NCBI GenBank assembly: GCA_001579985.1
Contig: LRSR01005518.1
Coordinates: 1 to 21,427 of the forward strand
Length of the DNA: 21,427 nt
Reading direction: 5' to 3'
Source: Hypsibius dujardini
Lineage: Eukaryota; Tardigrada; Eutardigrada; Parachela; Hypsibiidae
Below are positions 10,002 to 19,331 of the stretch, piece after piece (the stretch's first letter is position 1; each line of letters begins with the position of its first letter). The translations under genes were made by a program, and so were the position numbers. The notes beneath the pieces are model-generated. The model had not been told where the DNA came from. It searched no databases and saw only the letters and a program-made list of their open reading frames with translations.

Positions 10002-10528
10002 GTGTACTTCAACGCGGCAAGGACTTCCGCGAGGATTACCTCCGAAAGCGTGCAGGATCCGGCTTCACATCTCCCGAATCGGTCGACTACCCCGGCTGGA
10101 CCACCGGAACGCCCCGCCCCGTTTGGCCCGCCCCCACTGCGCCCTTTCCTTTGTCTTTCGACCTGGCGAACTTTCATCGCCCAGCAGCAGGCGATGCACC
10201 CGAAGAGCTGGACCTTTTTGTCCATCAAAACTCTATGAGAGTACTGTCTAACCGGTACACGGAAGCGGTACAGGCTAAAGAGGATTATTTGGCCAGGGAA
10301 CGGACCGACCGGGACACGATAATTCGGCAGCAGACAAACATGATTAAAGTTTTAGTCGACGCTACAATCTCTGAACGGAGAAAGTACATCGAGCAACGGG
10401 AGGTGAAGAAGAAGCAGCTTGATGACCGGGCCTTGGAGGAGGAACGGCTGCTCAAGCCGGTTGTCGTTGCGGATCATCACCACCCAAAGACCGACGAGAA
10501 GCGGAAAAAGTCCAAGAAGCCAGTGTAG
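10002..10528 (+). CDS. ADGB: Androglobin, last exon (C-terminal coiled coil)
   Basis: Acceptor ATTATGCAG ends at 10001; two leading bases complete the Gly codon from exon 8. The stop TAG is at 10526-10528. The 174 residues open with GKDFREDYLRKRAG, followed by a Pro/Trp-rich segment. From about NSMRVLSNRYTEAVQAKEDY onward there is a long highly charged helix with heptad-like spacing, predicted to be a coiled coil, and a basic tail ending KKSKKPV. A charged helical tail of this type is normal for androglobin, whose long C-terminus has been linked to sperm flagellum function in vertebrates. The open frame runs back to 9887, but the acceptor and phase show that the coding part starts at 10002. 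Confidence 0.85.
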
Positions 10529-11308
10529 GCACGTGGTTTTTGTTTCATTTCATCACTATATATATCGAACCCCATTTCATTTTTTGGTTCGCTCGATGGA
10601 CCATTGTGAATATACTAGTGTCGTTTGAATCACGTTTTTGAATGTAAGTCAAATTAAAAACTAATCTTAATTTGGCATAAATTAACATTGTATAACAAAC
10701 TTAACAAAACAAATATATTTAAACTGCAATATTAATTTTAATGTATATTCCGGTGACAAGTTTTAAATTAAATTAAAAATAACATTAAGAACTTGTCTGA
10801 ATTTGAATTAATTCAAAATTAATTTGATTTAAAAGAAAGTTCGTTTTTGGACATTTTCAATCATATTTTAGATCAATTTAGACAGCACTAGAATATACGT
10901 GTCGCTCGCATGTTATCGGCGTTCCGTTATTCATCGTTTCCTCGGTTGTCGAATTTTACTGAACGTTTAAATGAACGATATCTGCCTCAAAAGGCCGAGT
11001 ACGTCGCTGGGAGCGCGCGCTTTTCTTTTACGAGCAACTTCTCCAAGATAAATACCGTTTATTATCCACCGGAGACAAAGGTCATTCAAATTGCACTATT
11101 GTGATCAAATTGCTCAGTCATTGTTATCGCAGCAAACGAACAACGCAGTGTTTGGCGTCCAGGGATTTAACAATGACAACATATCCCGCCTTTGTAATGA
11201 CCGCTCGGCGGCCAGTAAGGCGGTTTTGTGTTCGAGTGCTGCATTTCTGAGTTTTGAAGTGTTTCTGATTCGTGAAACATACAACTGATACAGGACAACA
11301 ACGACAAA
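10529..11308. other. Intergenic sequence between androglobin and the amine oxidase relic
   Basis: Contains the presumed 3' untranslated region of androglobin, then AT-rich spacer. The last 400 bp (from about 10900) have a more balanced composition and may have been the 5' flank or leader of the downstream amine oxidase gene. A 64-codon frame at 10910 shows no domain and is not called. Confidence 0.5.
10653..10658 (+). terminator. Possible androglobin polyadenylation signal ATTAAA
   Basis: ATTAAA lies 125 bp after the androglobin stop codon in AT-rich sequence. No AATAAA was noted in the first 150 bp of the 3' flank. It is a common variant hexamer and also common by chance here. Confidence 0.3.
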
Positions 11309-12032
11309 ATGGTCGTCAACCGTGGCCTATGCATCTTCCTTTACCTACTACTTTTCGGTCTCGGTATCACTAGTGTCACCCTGGTTGCCCTTGTGTACAG
11401 GGAGGTCCCCATTTCGTCCGTCCAGCCGTTTGACGATAGGCCGCCGCGCACTACCGTCGACTGCAAGGTCGCCGACTTGGGAGCCGGGTTCGCGGGCGCC
11501 TTCACGGCCTACAGCCTGGCCGGCCGTCCGGAGTAACGCGACGGAGAGATCTGCGTGGTGGAGAAGCTCACCCACAACTGGCAAACTCTGGGACATCACG
11601 GAGACGGAGGTCGGTGGTCCGGTCGAACGGACGGCTGTCTCCGGGATGGGCGGCCTCCGCGTGCTGGAGGGTCAGGAAACGATGGAGGCCCTCGCCGCGA
11701 CTCTCAACATCACCTTCCAGCTCCCGGAGTCGGAAGTAGAGCTCTTCATGGTCCGCCGGCAGCACTTTCACCTGGGATTGCTGAACCAGACCGACATTCC
11801 GATGAAGGACTTGGAGATCTTGAAGATGTGCAAGCTCTTCCACAAGCTGGATTGCAAGCGCGCGAATCAGAGCATCACGTTGCCGCATGAGATGACGAGG
11901 AAGCTGGCAAACATGTTAAAGACCAACGCCAGCCTCGTCGAGGATCATCCGGACCTCAAGAGCTTCGTCGCGGCGGTCCTGTCGGACGAAGCTGCGGCCT
12001 ATTTGTTTGCTAAGATTTTTAGTGTAGTTTAA
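11309..12032 (+). pseudogene. Flavin amine oxidase / L-amino-acid-oxidase-like pseudogene
   Basis: Starts with ATG in a good context (ACAAAATGG) and a hydrophobic signal or signal-anchor (FLYLLLFGLGITSVTLVALVY, residues about 10-31). Next comes VADLGAGFAGAFTAYSLA, the GxGxxG FAD-binding Rossmann motif (11480-11497). An in-frame TAA at 11534-11536 interrupts it. The same frame continues with EICVVEKLTHN, the second strand of that fold, whose Glu binds the FAD ribose. The frame then shifts near 11575-11585, and the continuation (KLWDITETEVGGP, SGMGGLRVLEGQETMEALAATLNI) is the usual GG-R and GxMR-type region of flavin amine oxidases. The frame ends at 12030-12032 after about 240 codons, against roughly 450-600 for the family, so the substrate and C-terminal FAD domains are missing. 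It is GC-rich compared with its flanks. An assembly or base-calling error could explain one break but not the truncation. Confidence 0.72.
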
Positions 12033-13546
12033 AGTAAAGTATTAGATTAACATTTTTATAGTTTGTTCCGCTGGAGTATTGATATTGACTCAAATTCAAA
12101 GTTTAAACTTTTTTACTTTTATTCAGTTAAACCAGACCGGTGAAAACGGGTAAATTAGATACTGTACTGCCGCAATTTCTTGGGAGACCTCGGGCAAACA
12201 ATTTCGACAAAAATATCTGATGAATTTCTGGCCAGAAAACTCCGTGTAATTCTGGTCAAAATCTAGCGAGATTTTCCTCACGTGAGTCTCGTGTGATTCT
12301 CACCGAATTCTCACATGGTTCTGGCCAGAAAATCCGAAAAAATCTCGTGAGGAGCATTCTCGTCATTTCTTGCCCGATCTGGGGTAATCTGGTCAGAAAG
12401 TTCGGCGCTGGGTCGCATCCACAACGCAGTCAATGGTTTTTCAATGTATTTGCTACGCGTTCTTTTTTATATTCAGTGCAAGCTTAGAGGCTATATACGG
12501 TATGTAACTGAACATCAGAAGCCTTGTGGAGTCGGGACAAATGCGTTTGGGTTTGTAATATCTGAGTTTCGTCATAATAAACATTTGCAGAGGGCTATGC
12601 TTATGAGTTGTGCTCATAACCGGTGCAGCCATTTGAGTCATAACAGGTTATGCGCGTAACCTTTTTTGTCAAACGTTGAGGCAACCGTTTCCAATAAATA
12701 CAACCCTTTAAAACCTTTTCAGAAGCGAGCAATATGCTGCAAATTCAAAAAAGTCAATTAGAATGACTACAAAAAATATCAAGTTAACTGGATGGCTAAA
12801 ATATTGTATTTTTTCGGGGAAGTCAGTTTTCGCAAAGGACGCAACTAACAAATCCGATCCACGCCAACTTCTGAAAGCAAAAGAGATCTACTTAATTAAT
12901 AATTGCAAAAATTTTAGTCTGACCTCATCTAGTTGGGGATGATGTTCTTTCAAGCCGGCTCATTAAGCAGTGCCGACCCCGGCAAATTTGAATTTGTTGT
13001 ATTTCCAAAATGTCCGATTCGCAGGATTCTTTTGACAAAATAGCCAACGAGTATCGAATGTATAGCTTTTTATAATTATATAATCATAATAAAGTTTTGG
13101 TTTCATAAAAAGATGTATTAGTTTATTTTAATTGTTTATAATTATTAGCTTTTCATAGCTAACAAGATGGTGTCCATAGCAGAAAGTTTTAACATTTTTA
13201 ACGGGTTACCAATGACCAATATGAGGCAAATGCCAAATAGACGTGTAATACGTGTAAACTATATTCTCGCTTTTCAACCAATAATGAAGACCATTTATTT
13301 TTAATGATTTGGAAACCGCTATAGTCACCCCCTCTTGCACCCCGTTTTACTATTACTATGACACCCCTTTTTAACGTGTATTCATTTATCATTAATTTAA
13401 TTAACATTTTGGTACAAAATACCTTTCAATATTATATGACTAGCGAAATATAAAACGAGAATAATTAAAATAATTTTGTCTCTTATGTTTTGCAAATTCA
13501 GTAGACCATGTTTCTGTTTCAATTAACATTTGGTCGTTCAGAGATA
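12033..13546. other. Intergenic, no gene recognised
   Basis: No exon of the missing amine oxidase 3' half was found. Apart from the palindromic patch at 12226-12330, the stretch is AT-rich without supported features. Confidence 0.6.
12226..12330. repeat. Repeated 12-bp palindrome TTCTGGCCAGAA
   Basis: The perfect palindrome TTCTGGCCAGAA occurs at 12226-12237 and 12319-12330, each followed by AA. Between and just after them are related short pieces: AATTCTGGTCA, CTAGCGAGATTTTC, CTCACGTGAG and ATTCTCACATG. The later fragment AATCTGGTCAGAAAG at about 12390 is a diverged copy. The patch looks like a decayed array of short inverted units. Confidence 0.75.
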
Positions 13547-14889
13547 CGAGGGCCCCTAAATAAGTAGTGTCACTTGATTTTTATAAAAATAACAGGAAGC
13601 TGCCAATTTTCTGCTCAAGCAGATAAGTATAGGAACGACTGGTGACCTACTTCTAGAAAGGCTAGGCCACGGCAGGACACAAGCGAAACGAGAGAATTTT
13701 TTCGGACGCAGGGCACTTCACTCAGTTCACTTCATTCGTCACACACACCATGGCTCAAGGATTTTTGGCTATACGAGCAGCCATCTTTCATGATTTTAAA
13801 ACTGGTTTCTCACTCCAAAAATGCATTGGTCGCCTAATAGAAACTTTTGGTAGAGAAGCTGTGCCAACTAAGAGGACCATCCAGCGCTGGTTTCAGGCTC
13901 AACGAGAAGGATGAAACGTCCTGGAAGATTTGCATCGGAATGGAAGACGCGCTTCTGTGATCACTCCTGAATTAGTCTCCGCCGTAGCCGAATTCGTTTA
14001 TCTCTATCCTCATTTTTCATATGCCGAGAAGGAATACTAATTCTCCATCAGTTCGTCGCAGTGTCATCTCATTTTGAAGCAGAAGCTGGGACTGAGAAGA
14101 TTGTCTTCCCGTTGGGTTCCGCACCCCCTCATCGAGGACCAAAAACGCAACCGTTTGGAATTCGCCCAGAAGATGGTCAGCAGGTATGGCGGAGAGGAAG
14201 GAAAGCGTCTCAAAGAGATTGTCACTGGAGATGAGATGTGGGCTTTTTATTATGATCCTCTGACAAAGCGGCAATCGATGCAGTGGATGAAAAAAGGAGA
14301 GCCTCGACCAACCAAAGTGCGTCGTGGAAGGAGCACAAAGAAGGTCATGAACATCATTTTTTTCGATTACTCAAGCATTGTTTCCTGTTCAAGGCTGATT
14401 CCAACCCAGGAAAGACGCCCCATCAACTCCACATTCTACGTAAAAAACTGCTTGAAGAAACTCGTGGCCAAGCTGAGGAAGAAGACGGGGAAGATTGGTC
14501 TGCGGGGTTTCAAGCTGCACCATGACAACGCCTCAATTCACAAGTCCGACTTGACCACTGCATTTCTGGCCGAAAAAAAATTGAAAATTTTGCCACACCC
14601 GGTTTATTATCCTGATCTGTCGCCCTGCGATTTCTTTTTATTTCCCAAACTTAAAGAGACTCTCCCGGGGCGAAGATTTGAAAAGGAAGAGAAGCTTGAC
14701 AGCGCAGTGCAGGGCCGCCTCCGCGAGCTCTCTAAGAATGGTTTTCTAGACGTCTTCCGTAGTTGGATTCTTCGATGCAAAAAGTGCATCCAGTTTGAAG
14801 GACTTTGAAGGACAGTGACTTAAAAGTTATATTTCGATGCTCTGTTATTTTTAAATAATTAGGTGACATTACTTATTTAGCGGTCCTCG
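13547..14889 (+). mobile_element. Mariner-family transposon, nearly intact
   Basis: 1343 bp between TA dinucleotides (13545-13546 and 14890-14891). The terminal inverted repeats are 27 bp (13547-13573 and 14863-14889) with 24 matching positions; both begin CGAGG and share CTAAATAAGTA and TGTCAC. The single long frame inside is a transposase with only two stop codons and no frameshift. This is the expected architecture and length of a full mariner. It sits between the amine oxidase relic and the Cys-rich membrane protein gene. It is much better preserved than the related copy at 4781-6116. Confidence 0.93.
13750..14808 (+). pseudogene. Mariner transposase with two in-frame stops
   Basis: One frame from ATG 13750 to stop 14806-14808, 352 codons, close to the usual 345. 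Stops interrupt it at 13912-13914 (TGA) and 14038-14040 (TAA). The N-terminal helix-turn-helix region is VPTKRTIQRWFQAQREG. WVPHPLIEDQ is the mariner linker motif. The catalytic triad is complete: Asp161 in VTGDEMW (14230), Asp259 in LHHDNASIH (14524) and Asp294 in PDLSPCDFFLFP (14629). Exactly 34 residues lie between the last two, the DD34D spacing that defines mariner. Downstream of the second stop the frame is open for 256 codons and includes all catalytic residues, but lacks the DNA-binding domain. With the standard code it is not functional for transposition. Confidence 0.93.
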
Positions 14890-15720
14890 TACGAATCTCT
14901 GTTAAAGTTAATTGAAATGGCATCTTAAAAAATTGTAACTTCCAGCTAAAATTTCTAATAACTTGAGACGTTAATCTCATATGAAATTAAATCAAATAAA
15001 GACACAAATACCATAAAGCTATCTGGATTTTTAAAATTCACATTATTTACGAAAGCGGATGCCTATAACGTAGCGAAGTGTATGGGGGACGACGACATAT
15101 ATAATGGTAACCTAAAGATTTCTGGTAATCAAGATTCTGCTCAAGTACGTCCCATTTCGTACGGTATAATACTGGCCTCATTTGCGTGTAAAGCATCTTG
15201 AAATGAAACTAAGATACCCTAAATAGAAATAATAATGTAAATCGAAGCCATACAGTTTGACCGGACACGTCTTATTTTAAACGTCACGTAAACGTATCAC
15301 CCACCGCCTGCTACTGATGTACATCAACAGTGCAGTTATCATCGATTTCTTGTTCCGTATACAGTAATCAGCCCTCCCACCTCTCGTTCCATCTATTCCA
15401 ATAAATATCCACACATCCGTGCATCCCCGACCACCTGACCTCAATACCAAAATCGGAGAGGATGCAGTCAGCATGCAGCAATCACTTTTCGTACCTGAAC
15501 CTTCCTGTATATATTGATCGCCCGCGCATCATCCTAACTCTATCATCCATGCAATATTTTTCTGGACCCCATCCAATCATAATTGTATCTTTAAAATTCT
15601 GAATCTCACACAATTCCTCTAAATGTCCGTCCAATTTATTTCCTGCCATTTTACAAAATTCTTCCTTACCTCTCTATGATCCTTCCTATATTCCTAAAAT
15701 AATTTTCCGCCTATTGAAAA
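14890..15720. other. Intergenic, likely promoter and leader of the Cys-rich gene
   Basis: No coding feature recognised. From about 15250 the sequence becomes C/T-rich on the plus strand. A TATATATTGATCG stretch near 15509 is a possible core promoter element about 200 bp before the start codon; this is suggestive only. Confidence 0.4.
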
Positions 15721-16386
15721 ATGAGTCAAACAGATTTTACAGTTCGAATCTTCCTCAACACCACCGACAATCCTGCTCGAATCCCAAGGACCTTTACAAC
15801 CGTTCCCACAACAACAGACGGCTACGTCTGGTCCGGTACCCTTATCGTCGTGGTCGCAGTCGTCTCCTACCTTGCCCTATCTTTTGTCCTATGTATCATC
15901 TACCGATGTGCTCGCAGACATGGACTAAGGACCTCGTTAAACTGCCCCAAACTTTCTTGCCCCATATCCTCGTGCTTGAACAATTGCACGACCGACATCG
16001 ACGACCAGTCTTCCTGGTGGAAGCGTCCCGTACCTAGGATCTCTTCCCTGTTTGATCAGTGCTGCCCGCAGCAGAAGGACGTCCCGAAATGCAGCGGATT
16101 CAAAAGCTGCTTCAAAGGATGCCAGAAGAAATGGCCTAAATGGTGTAAGACGGATAGGAGAAACGGTTGTGGAGACACGGTCTGTAAGGGCTGTTTCGGG
16201 GTCGATGAACCGCAGTGTGGGTGGTGTAAGAGTTTTTGTGAGGATTCTTGTTGCGGTTATGGCGGAGGAAATTGTCGGTTCTGCTGCCTGGAGTGTAAGG
16301 TTCGAGCACGTACAAAAGGGATGAACAATGGGGGAGGACCTCTCGCGACGGAACCTCTTCCAACGGCACCTTATCCCATGCAGCCG
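15721..16386 (+). CDS. Cys-rich single-pass membrane protein, exon 1
   Basis: First exon (222 codons) of a gene I do not recognise. The ATG at 15721 has A at -3 and an AT-rich leader. Residues 1-37 are polar, Thr-rich and have a glycosylation sequon at Asn13. One membrane segment, about residues 38-61 (GTLIVVVAVVSYLALSFVLC), is followed by YRCARRHG; the positive charge predicts an extracellular N-terminus and cytoplasmic C-terminus. About residues 75-195 form a domain with 22 cysteines, many as CC or CxxC pairs (QCCPQQ, WCKSFCEDSCC, CRFCCLEC), mixed with Lys/Trp. A Pro-rich segment PLPTAPYPMQP follows. The exon ends at a strong donor (CCG|GTAAGA, 16387) in phase 0. Reading through instead adds 22 codons to a stop at 16453-16455, a possible alternative isoform. 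Confidence 0.82.
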
Positions 16387-17516
16387 GTAAGAGATTATAG
16401 CCCTGGGGTATTTCCGAAGGGGAACGTACAGCAGAAAGCCTCTGCTTTATTTTGATTTTAAATTAATACAATATCAGTGATAATTTGATTGAAATTAGTC
16501 AACTTTGTTTTACTGTTGTAGGTGGTCTCAAAAACGATTAAAAGGCGAAACTTCCAAGTATTAAAAACACTGCAGGGAAGATTTCAATTTCCCTGATTTA
16601 GACTGTAAAAAACTTTAAATTTTGAAAGCGGTTTATTTTCATTTTTTTAACACTGTCCAGACCGCAATTTTATTTATAATCGACTGGCAGTGGCAGACTG
16701 TAATATCGGTACCAGATGGGCGGAGCTATGGATCATTCTCGAGCCTGATCGAAAACATCCGAGTGATATCCCAAAATTATCCGCAGCTCCGCCCCCAACA
16801 CTGGAGCAAATATTCCGCTGGTACCAATAGATTTCAAATTAAATTTGAAAAGGGACAGTGTAAAAAAATGAAATCAAACCTTTTCGGAAATTCGAAGTTT
16901 TAACAGTCAAAATCAGGGAAAATGGAATCTTCATGTGTTTTTCCAAATTTGAAATTTCACTAAAAACCAATTCTTGCAAGCACACCGGTGAAGTAGATTT
17001 CATAAATTACCGCTCATATTGTTCTGATTTTTAAAAAATAAAGCAGCGACATTCTGCGTTTCTTCTCTGAAAATCGTTCCAGTTAGGCTGGTTAAACATG
17101 TGAAGTTATAGTTGCCACAATATCAGGACAGGGTTTTGAAAAGGAAATACACATTATGAACTCGTCAGTTTACAACATTTGTCCGATTTAATAACTTCAT
17201 ATGACGTTAATTTGTCAATGGTGGATAAAAAACGTTATAACATCATTTAAACAACCATAAAACTTGAAGTGATAAAATATTGCAAGTCTTCTGCAAGCTG
17301 AAAGGAAATACTTCTCTGCCAGTTGCATATTTGTTATTAATTTCGTAATCTTGTGTCATTTACAAATCTTGAGTTGAATGGCACTATACTATATAAGTCT
17401 CGTCGGAAATGTCCTTAAGAAACTAAGTGAATATTGCTAAAAAACTCATTTAAAATTCGGTTTGGTTATTTCAGTGCTTCCAGTCACAATTTCATCAACA
17501 TGTTTTTATTTTTCAG
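16387..17516 (+). other. Intron of the Cys-rich membrane protein gene
   Basis: 1130 bp, GTAAGA donor and TTTTTCAG acceptor. It contains a foldback element at about 16540-16955; the remainder is AT-rich with nothing recognised. Confidence 0.75.
16540..16955. repeat. Foldback (long inverted repeat) element 1
   Basis: Two arms, about 16540-16700 and 16826-16955, are imperfect reverse complements. Left-arm blocks AAAAACACTG, GAAGATTTCAATTTCCCTGAT and TTTCATTTTTTTAACACTGTCC are mirrored on the right by CAGGGAAAATGGAATCTTC, GGGACAGTGTAAAAAAATGAAA and GTGTTTTTCC. The interior has a nested inverted pair GGGCGGAGCT (16718-16727) and AGCTCCGCCC (16785-16794), and GGTACC at both inner edges (16708 and 16820). 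No coding capacity is evident. The form fits a non-autonomous foldback or MITE-like element; an arising hairpin RNA is possible. Confidence 0.8.
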
Positions 17517-17813
17517 GGTATGCCGTTTAACTATCCAACTCAGACATACGGATTTCCTGCAGGATTGACATCCAATCAACCGTTCTATTGGAATAATCAG
17601 CAGCCAAATATGCCTATTCCCACGACAGTCTCACCCTTTTCTACAGCCCTTCCCGTGGGTTCTGTTCGACCAGTTCCGCTTCCCAGTATTTCCGGCAACG
17701 TCCCGGCAAATTTGTCAGCCGGACTGCCAGCCAACTTTGTCCCCAGTTGGATTCCGCCCAGACCTCCAGCCGTACCAATGACTTCCAATACATTTCAAGC
17801 ACCCTCTAATTAA
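17517..17813 (+). CDS. Cys-rich membrane protein, exon 2 (Pro-rich tail)
   Basis: Acceptor TTTTTATTTTTCAG ends at 17516 and the exon opens in phase 0, matching the donor at 16387. The 98 codons end at TAA 17811-17813. The joined sequence continues the proline-rich composition across the junction (PYPMQP-GMPFNYPTQTYGF), which supports the splice. The tail is Pro/Asn/Ser/Thr-rich with motifs such as WIPPRPPAVP that could bind SH3 or WW domains. The complete protein would have 320 residues. Its general plan (one membrane segment, Cys-rich domain, Pro-rich cytoplasmic tail) is shared by several adaptor-type membrane proteins, but no family is assigned. Confidence 0.78.
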   Translation, partial: GMPFNYPTQTYGFPAGLTSNQPFYWNNQQPNMPIPTTVSPFSTALPVGSVRPVPLPSISGNVPANLSAGLPANFVPSWIPPRPPAVPMTSNTFQAPSN

Positions 17814-17971
17814 CTTGATCTTGATCATGGCTCGGGCTCGCTAGTTGAGATTAATGTACCGGTATATATATTTATTTGTTCATTGAGCGAGTACGATTTC
17901 CATAGGGGGAACCAGAATGCCTCCTCTTCGTTTTTATAAATGGGTACAATATATATATGATTCAGTGTAAG
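17814..17971. other. 3' flank of the Cys-rich gene
   Basis: Presumed 3' untranslated region between the stop codon and foldback element 2. No canonical AATAAA was seen. Short TATATATA runs occur at about 17862 and 17949. Confidence 0.4.
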
Positions 17972-18770
17972 AATGGCGAGTTATTCAAGTGTACTAACTT
18001 GGGAAGAACGGAGATTTTCCCTCGTGGTTGGCGTGGGTTTGTTTCACAAATACCTGTTCATATACTATGATTTTACTTTAGAGTCTCGGGCTGAAAATCA
18101 CATCTTCATTTTCAGAAAAAAATATGGAAGAAATGAGTTCCCGCGCCATTTTGTGCCATGGGTCTGGGCTTGATTGTTTGATTTATTAGCAAGTTCTAAC
18201 TTTTTCTATCCCAACCAATACTTTCCAGACCGCAAACTTATTTTAAAAATTTACTAGAAGCCTTCAATCAAACATAAAAAATAAATTGAAATTTAGTTTG
18301 AAACGTTGTTGCGAGTGGAAAGGGGAATACTGGTGAATAATTCCGAAAAAAAAAAACCAAAAATCGCTGCAGCAATAATCAGAATTCGAACTGTGTTGGT
18401 GGCGCCACTGCTCTCTTTTTGTATTTATTTTTTCACGATGTTTCTCTTGCTGGGCAAATTTTCAATCTATTTTTTGTATTTTGCAGAAGTCCTCTAATAA
18501 ATTTAAAAGTAAGTTTGCGTTCTGGAAAATATTGGTTGGGATAAAAATAATTTGAAACTTGCTGATGAGTCAACCAATCAAACACGGACCTATAGCACAA
18601 AGTTGTGCGGGAAGTATTTTTTTCGGAAAACGCAGATGTAATTTCTAGCCCGCGACCGCAATGTATAGCATGAACGCATGGACAGGTAATTGTGGAAAGA
18701 ACAACCAGGCCGATCGGGAGGAAAAATTTCCGTTCTTGCCCAGGTAAGTATTATTATTTCACTATCCCAT
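17972..18770. repeat. Foldback (long inverted repeat) element 2
   Basis: Arms of roughly 280-290 bp, about 17972-18262 and 18491-18770, surround a spacer of about 230 bp. Mirrored blocks include TCCCAACCAATA (18209-18220) against TATTGGTTGGGA (18530-18541), CCAGACCGCAAACTTA against TAAGTTTGCGTTCTGG, and GGGAAGAACGGA against CGTTCTTGCCC. Short frames on the two arms translate into similar peptides (RKKY...F...FV) because they are two copies of the same sequence, not two genes. The element lies between two convergent genes. It could be a MITE-like foldback element or an inverted duplication. Confidence 0.85.
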
Positions 18771-19331
18771 CCCAAATGCGACTGGGAATTTATTGACCAA
18801 ATATTTTTGACGTTTGGGGGCGGAGCTATATGACAATTCTACTAAATCTTTGTAATTATTTTTTTCCATCTGTAATGGTGTAGAATTGGTGTTGGATATC
18901 TGTGCGCGCTGTCACAGCCGGCTCTCCGCACCTCATAAGAAGACTCTTCTCAACCAAGCAATAGACCACATATGACGTAACGTCTCGCACCGGAAATAGC
19001 CCTGCTACCTGGTGTTACATTACCTCGCCCGCCACGAAAGAGGGGAGTTCTTTCAACGCACCTCGAACGAAGCGGAACCACTTGAGATTACCTCAAGCCA
19101 AGGGTTAACTACACAGCCGCTCTTCCAACAACACGAAACATATCGAAAAGTATACCAAAAGTGGTGCCCAATATCGTCAAAATATACGCTAAAATTCAAC
19201 GAATCCAGGCGACAACAAAATCGCCACAAAAGACGGCAGAAACCACGGACAAAAACGTGCAGAACAACGGCGCGCGACTATATGCAAAATTTAGAGACAC
19301 GATCATCAGTGTAAAAATAACGTGTAGTCTT
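18771..19331. other. Spacer and likely 3' untranslated region of the minus-strand tetraspan gene
   Basis: No domain-bearing frame on either strand. On the minus strand an AATAAA (plus-strand TTTATT at 18789-18794) lies about 540 bp beyond the tetraspan stop; it may be its polyadenylation signal, which would put a long 3' UTR here. GGGGGCGGAGCTAT near 18817 repeats a motif found inside foldback element 1. Confidence 0.35.

Noticed and set aside
10910-11104. 64-codon frame upstream of the amine oxidase relic
   Set aside because: Short, without domain or signal peptide; could at most be an upstream frame in a leader.
15714-16324. Arg/Ser-rich frames overlapping the Cys-rich exon in other frames
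   Set aside because: Shadows: the frame from 15721 has a membrane segment, patterned cysteines and a spliced continuation.
16622-16903. 93-codon frame in the Cys-rich gene intron
   Set aside because: Lies across the arms and centre of a foldback element, with no coding features.
17973-18173. 66-codon frame, with a similar 61-codon frame on the minus strand at 18590-18775
   Set aside because: Their similarity is explained by the two arms of a long inverted repeat; no other sign of coding.
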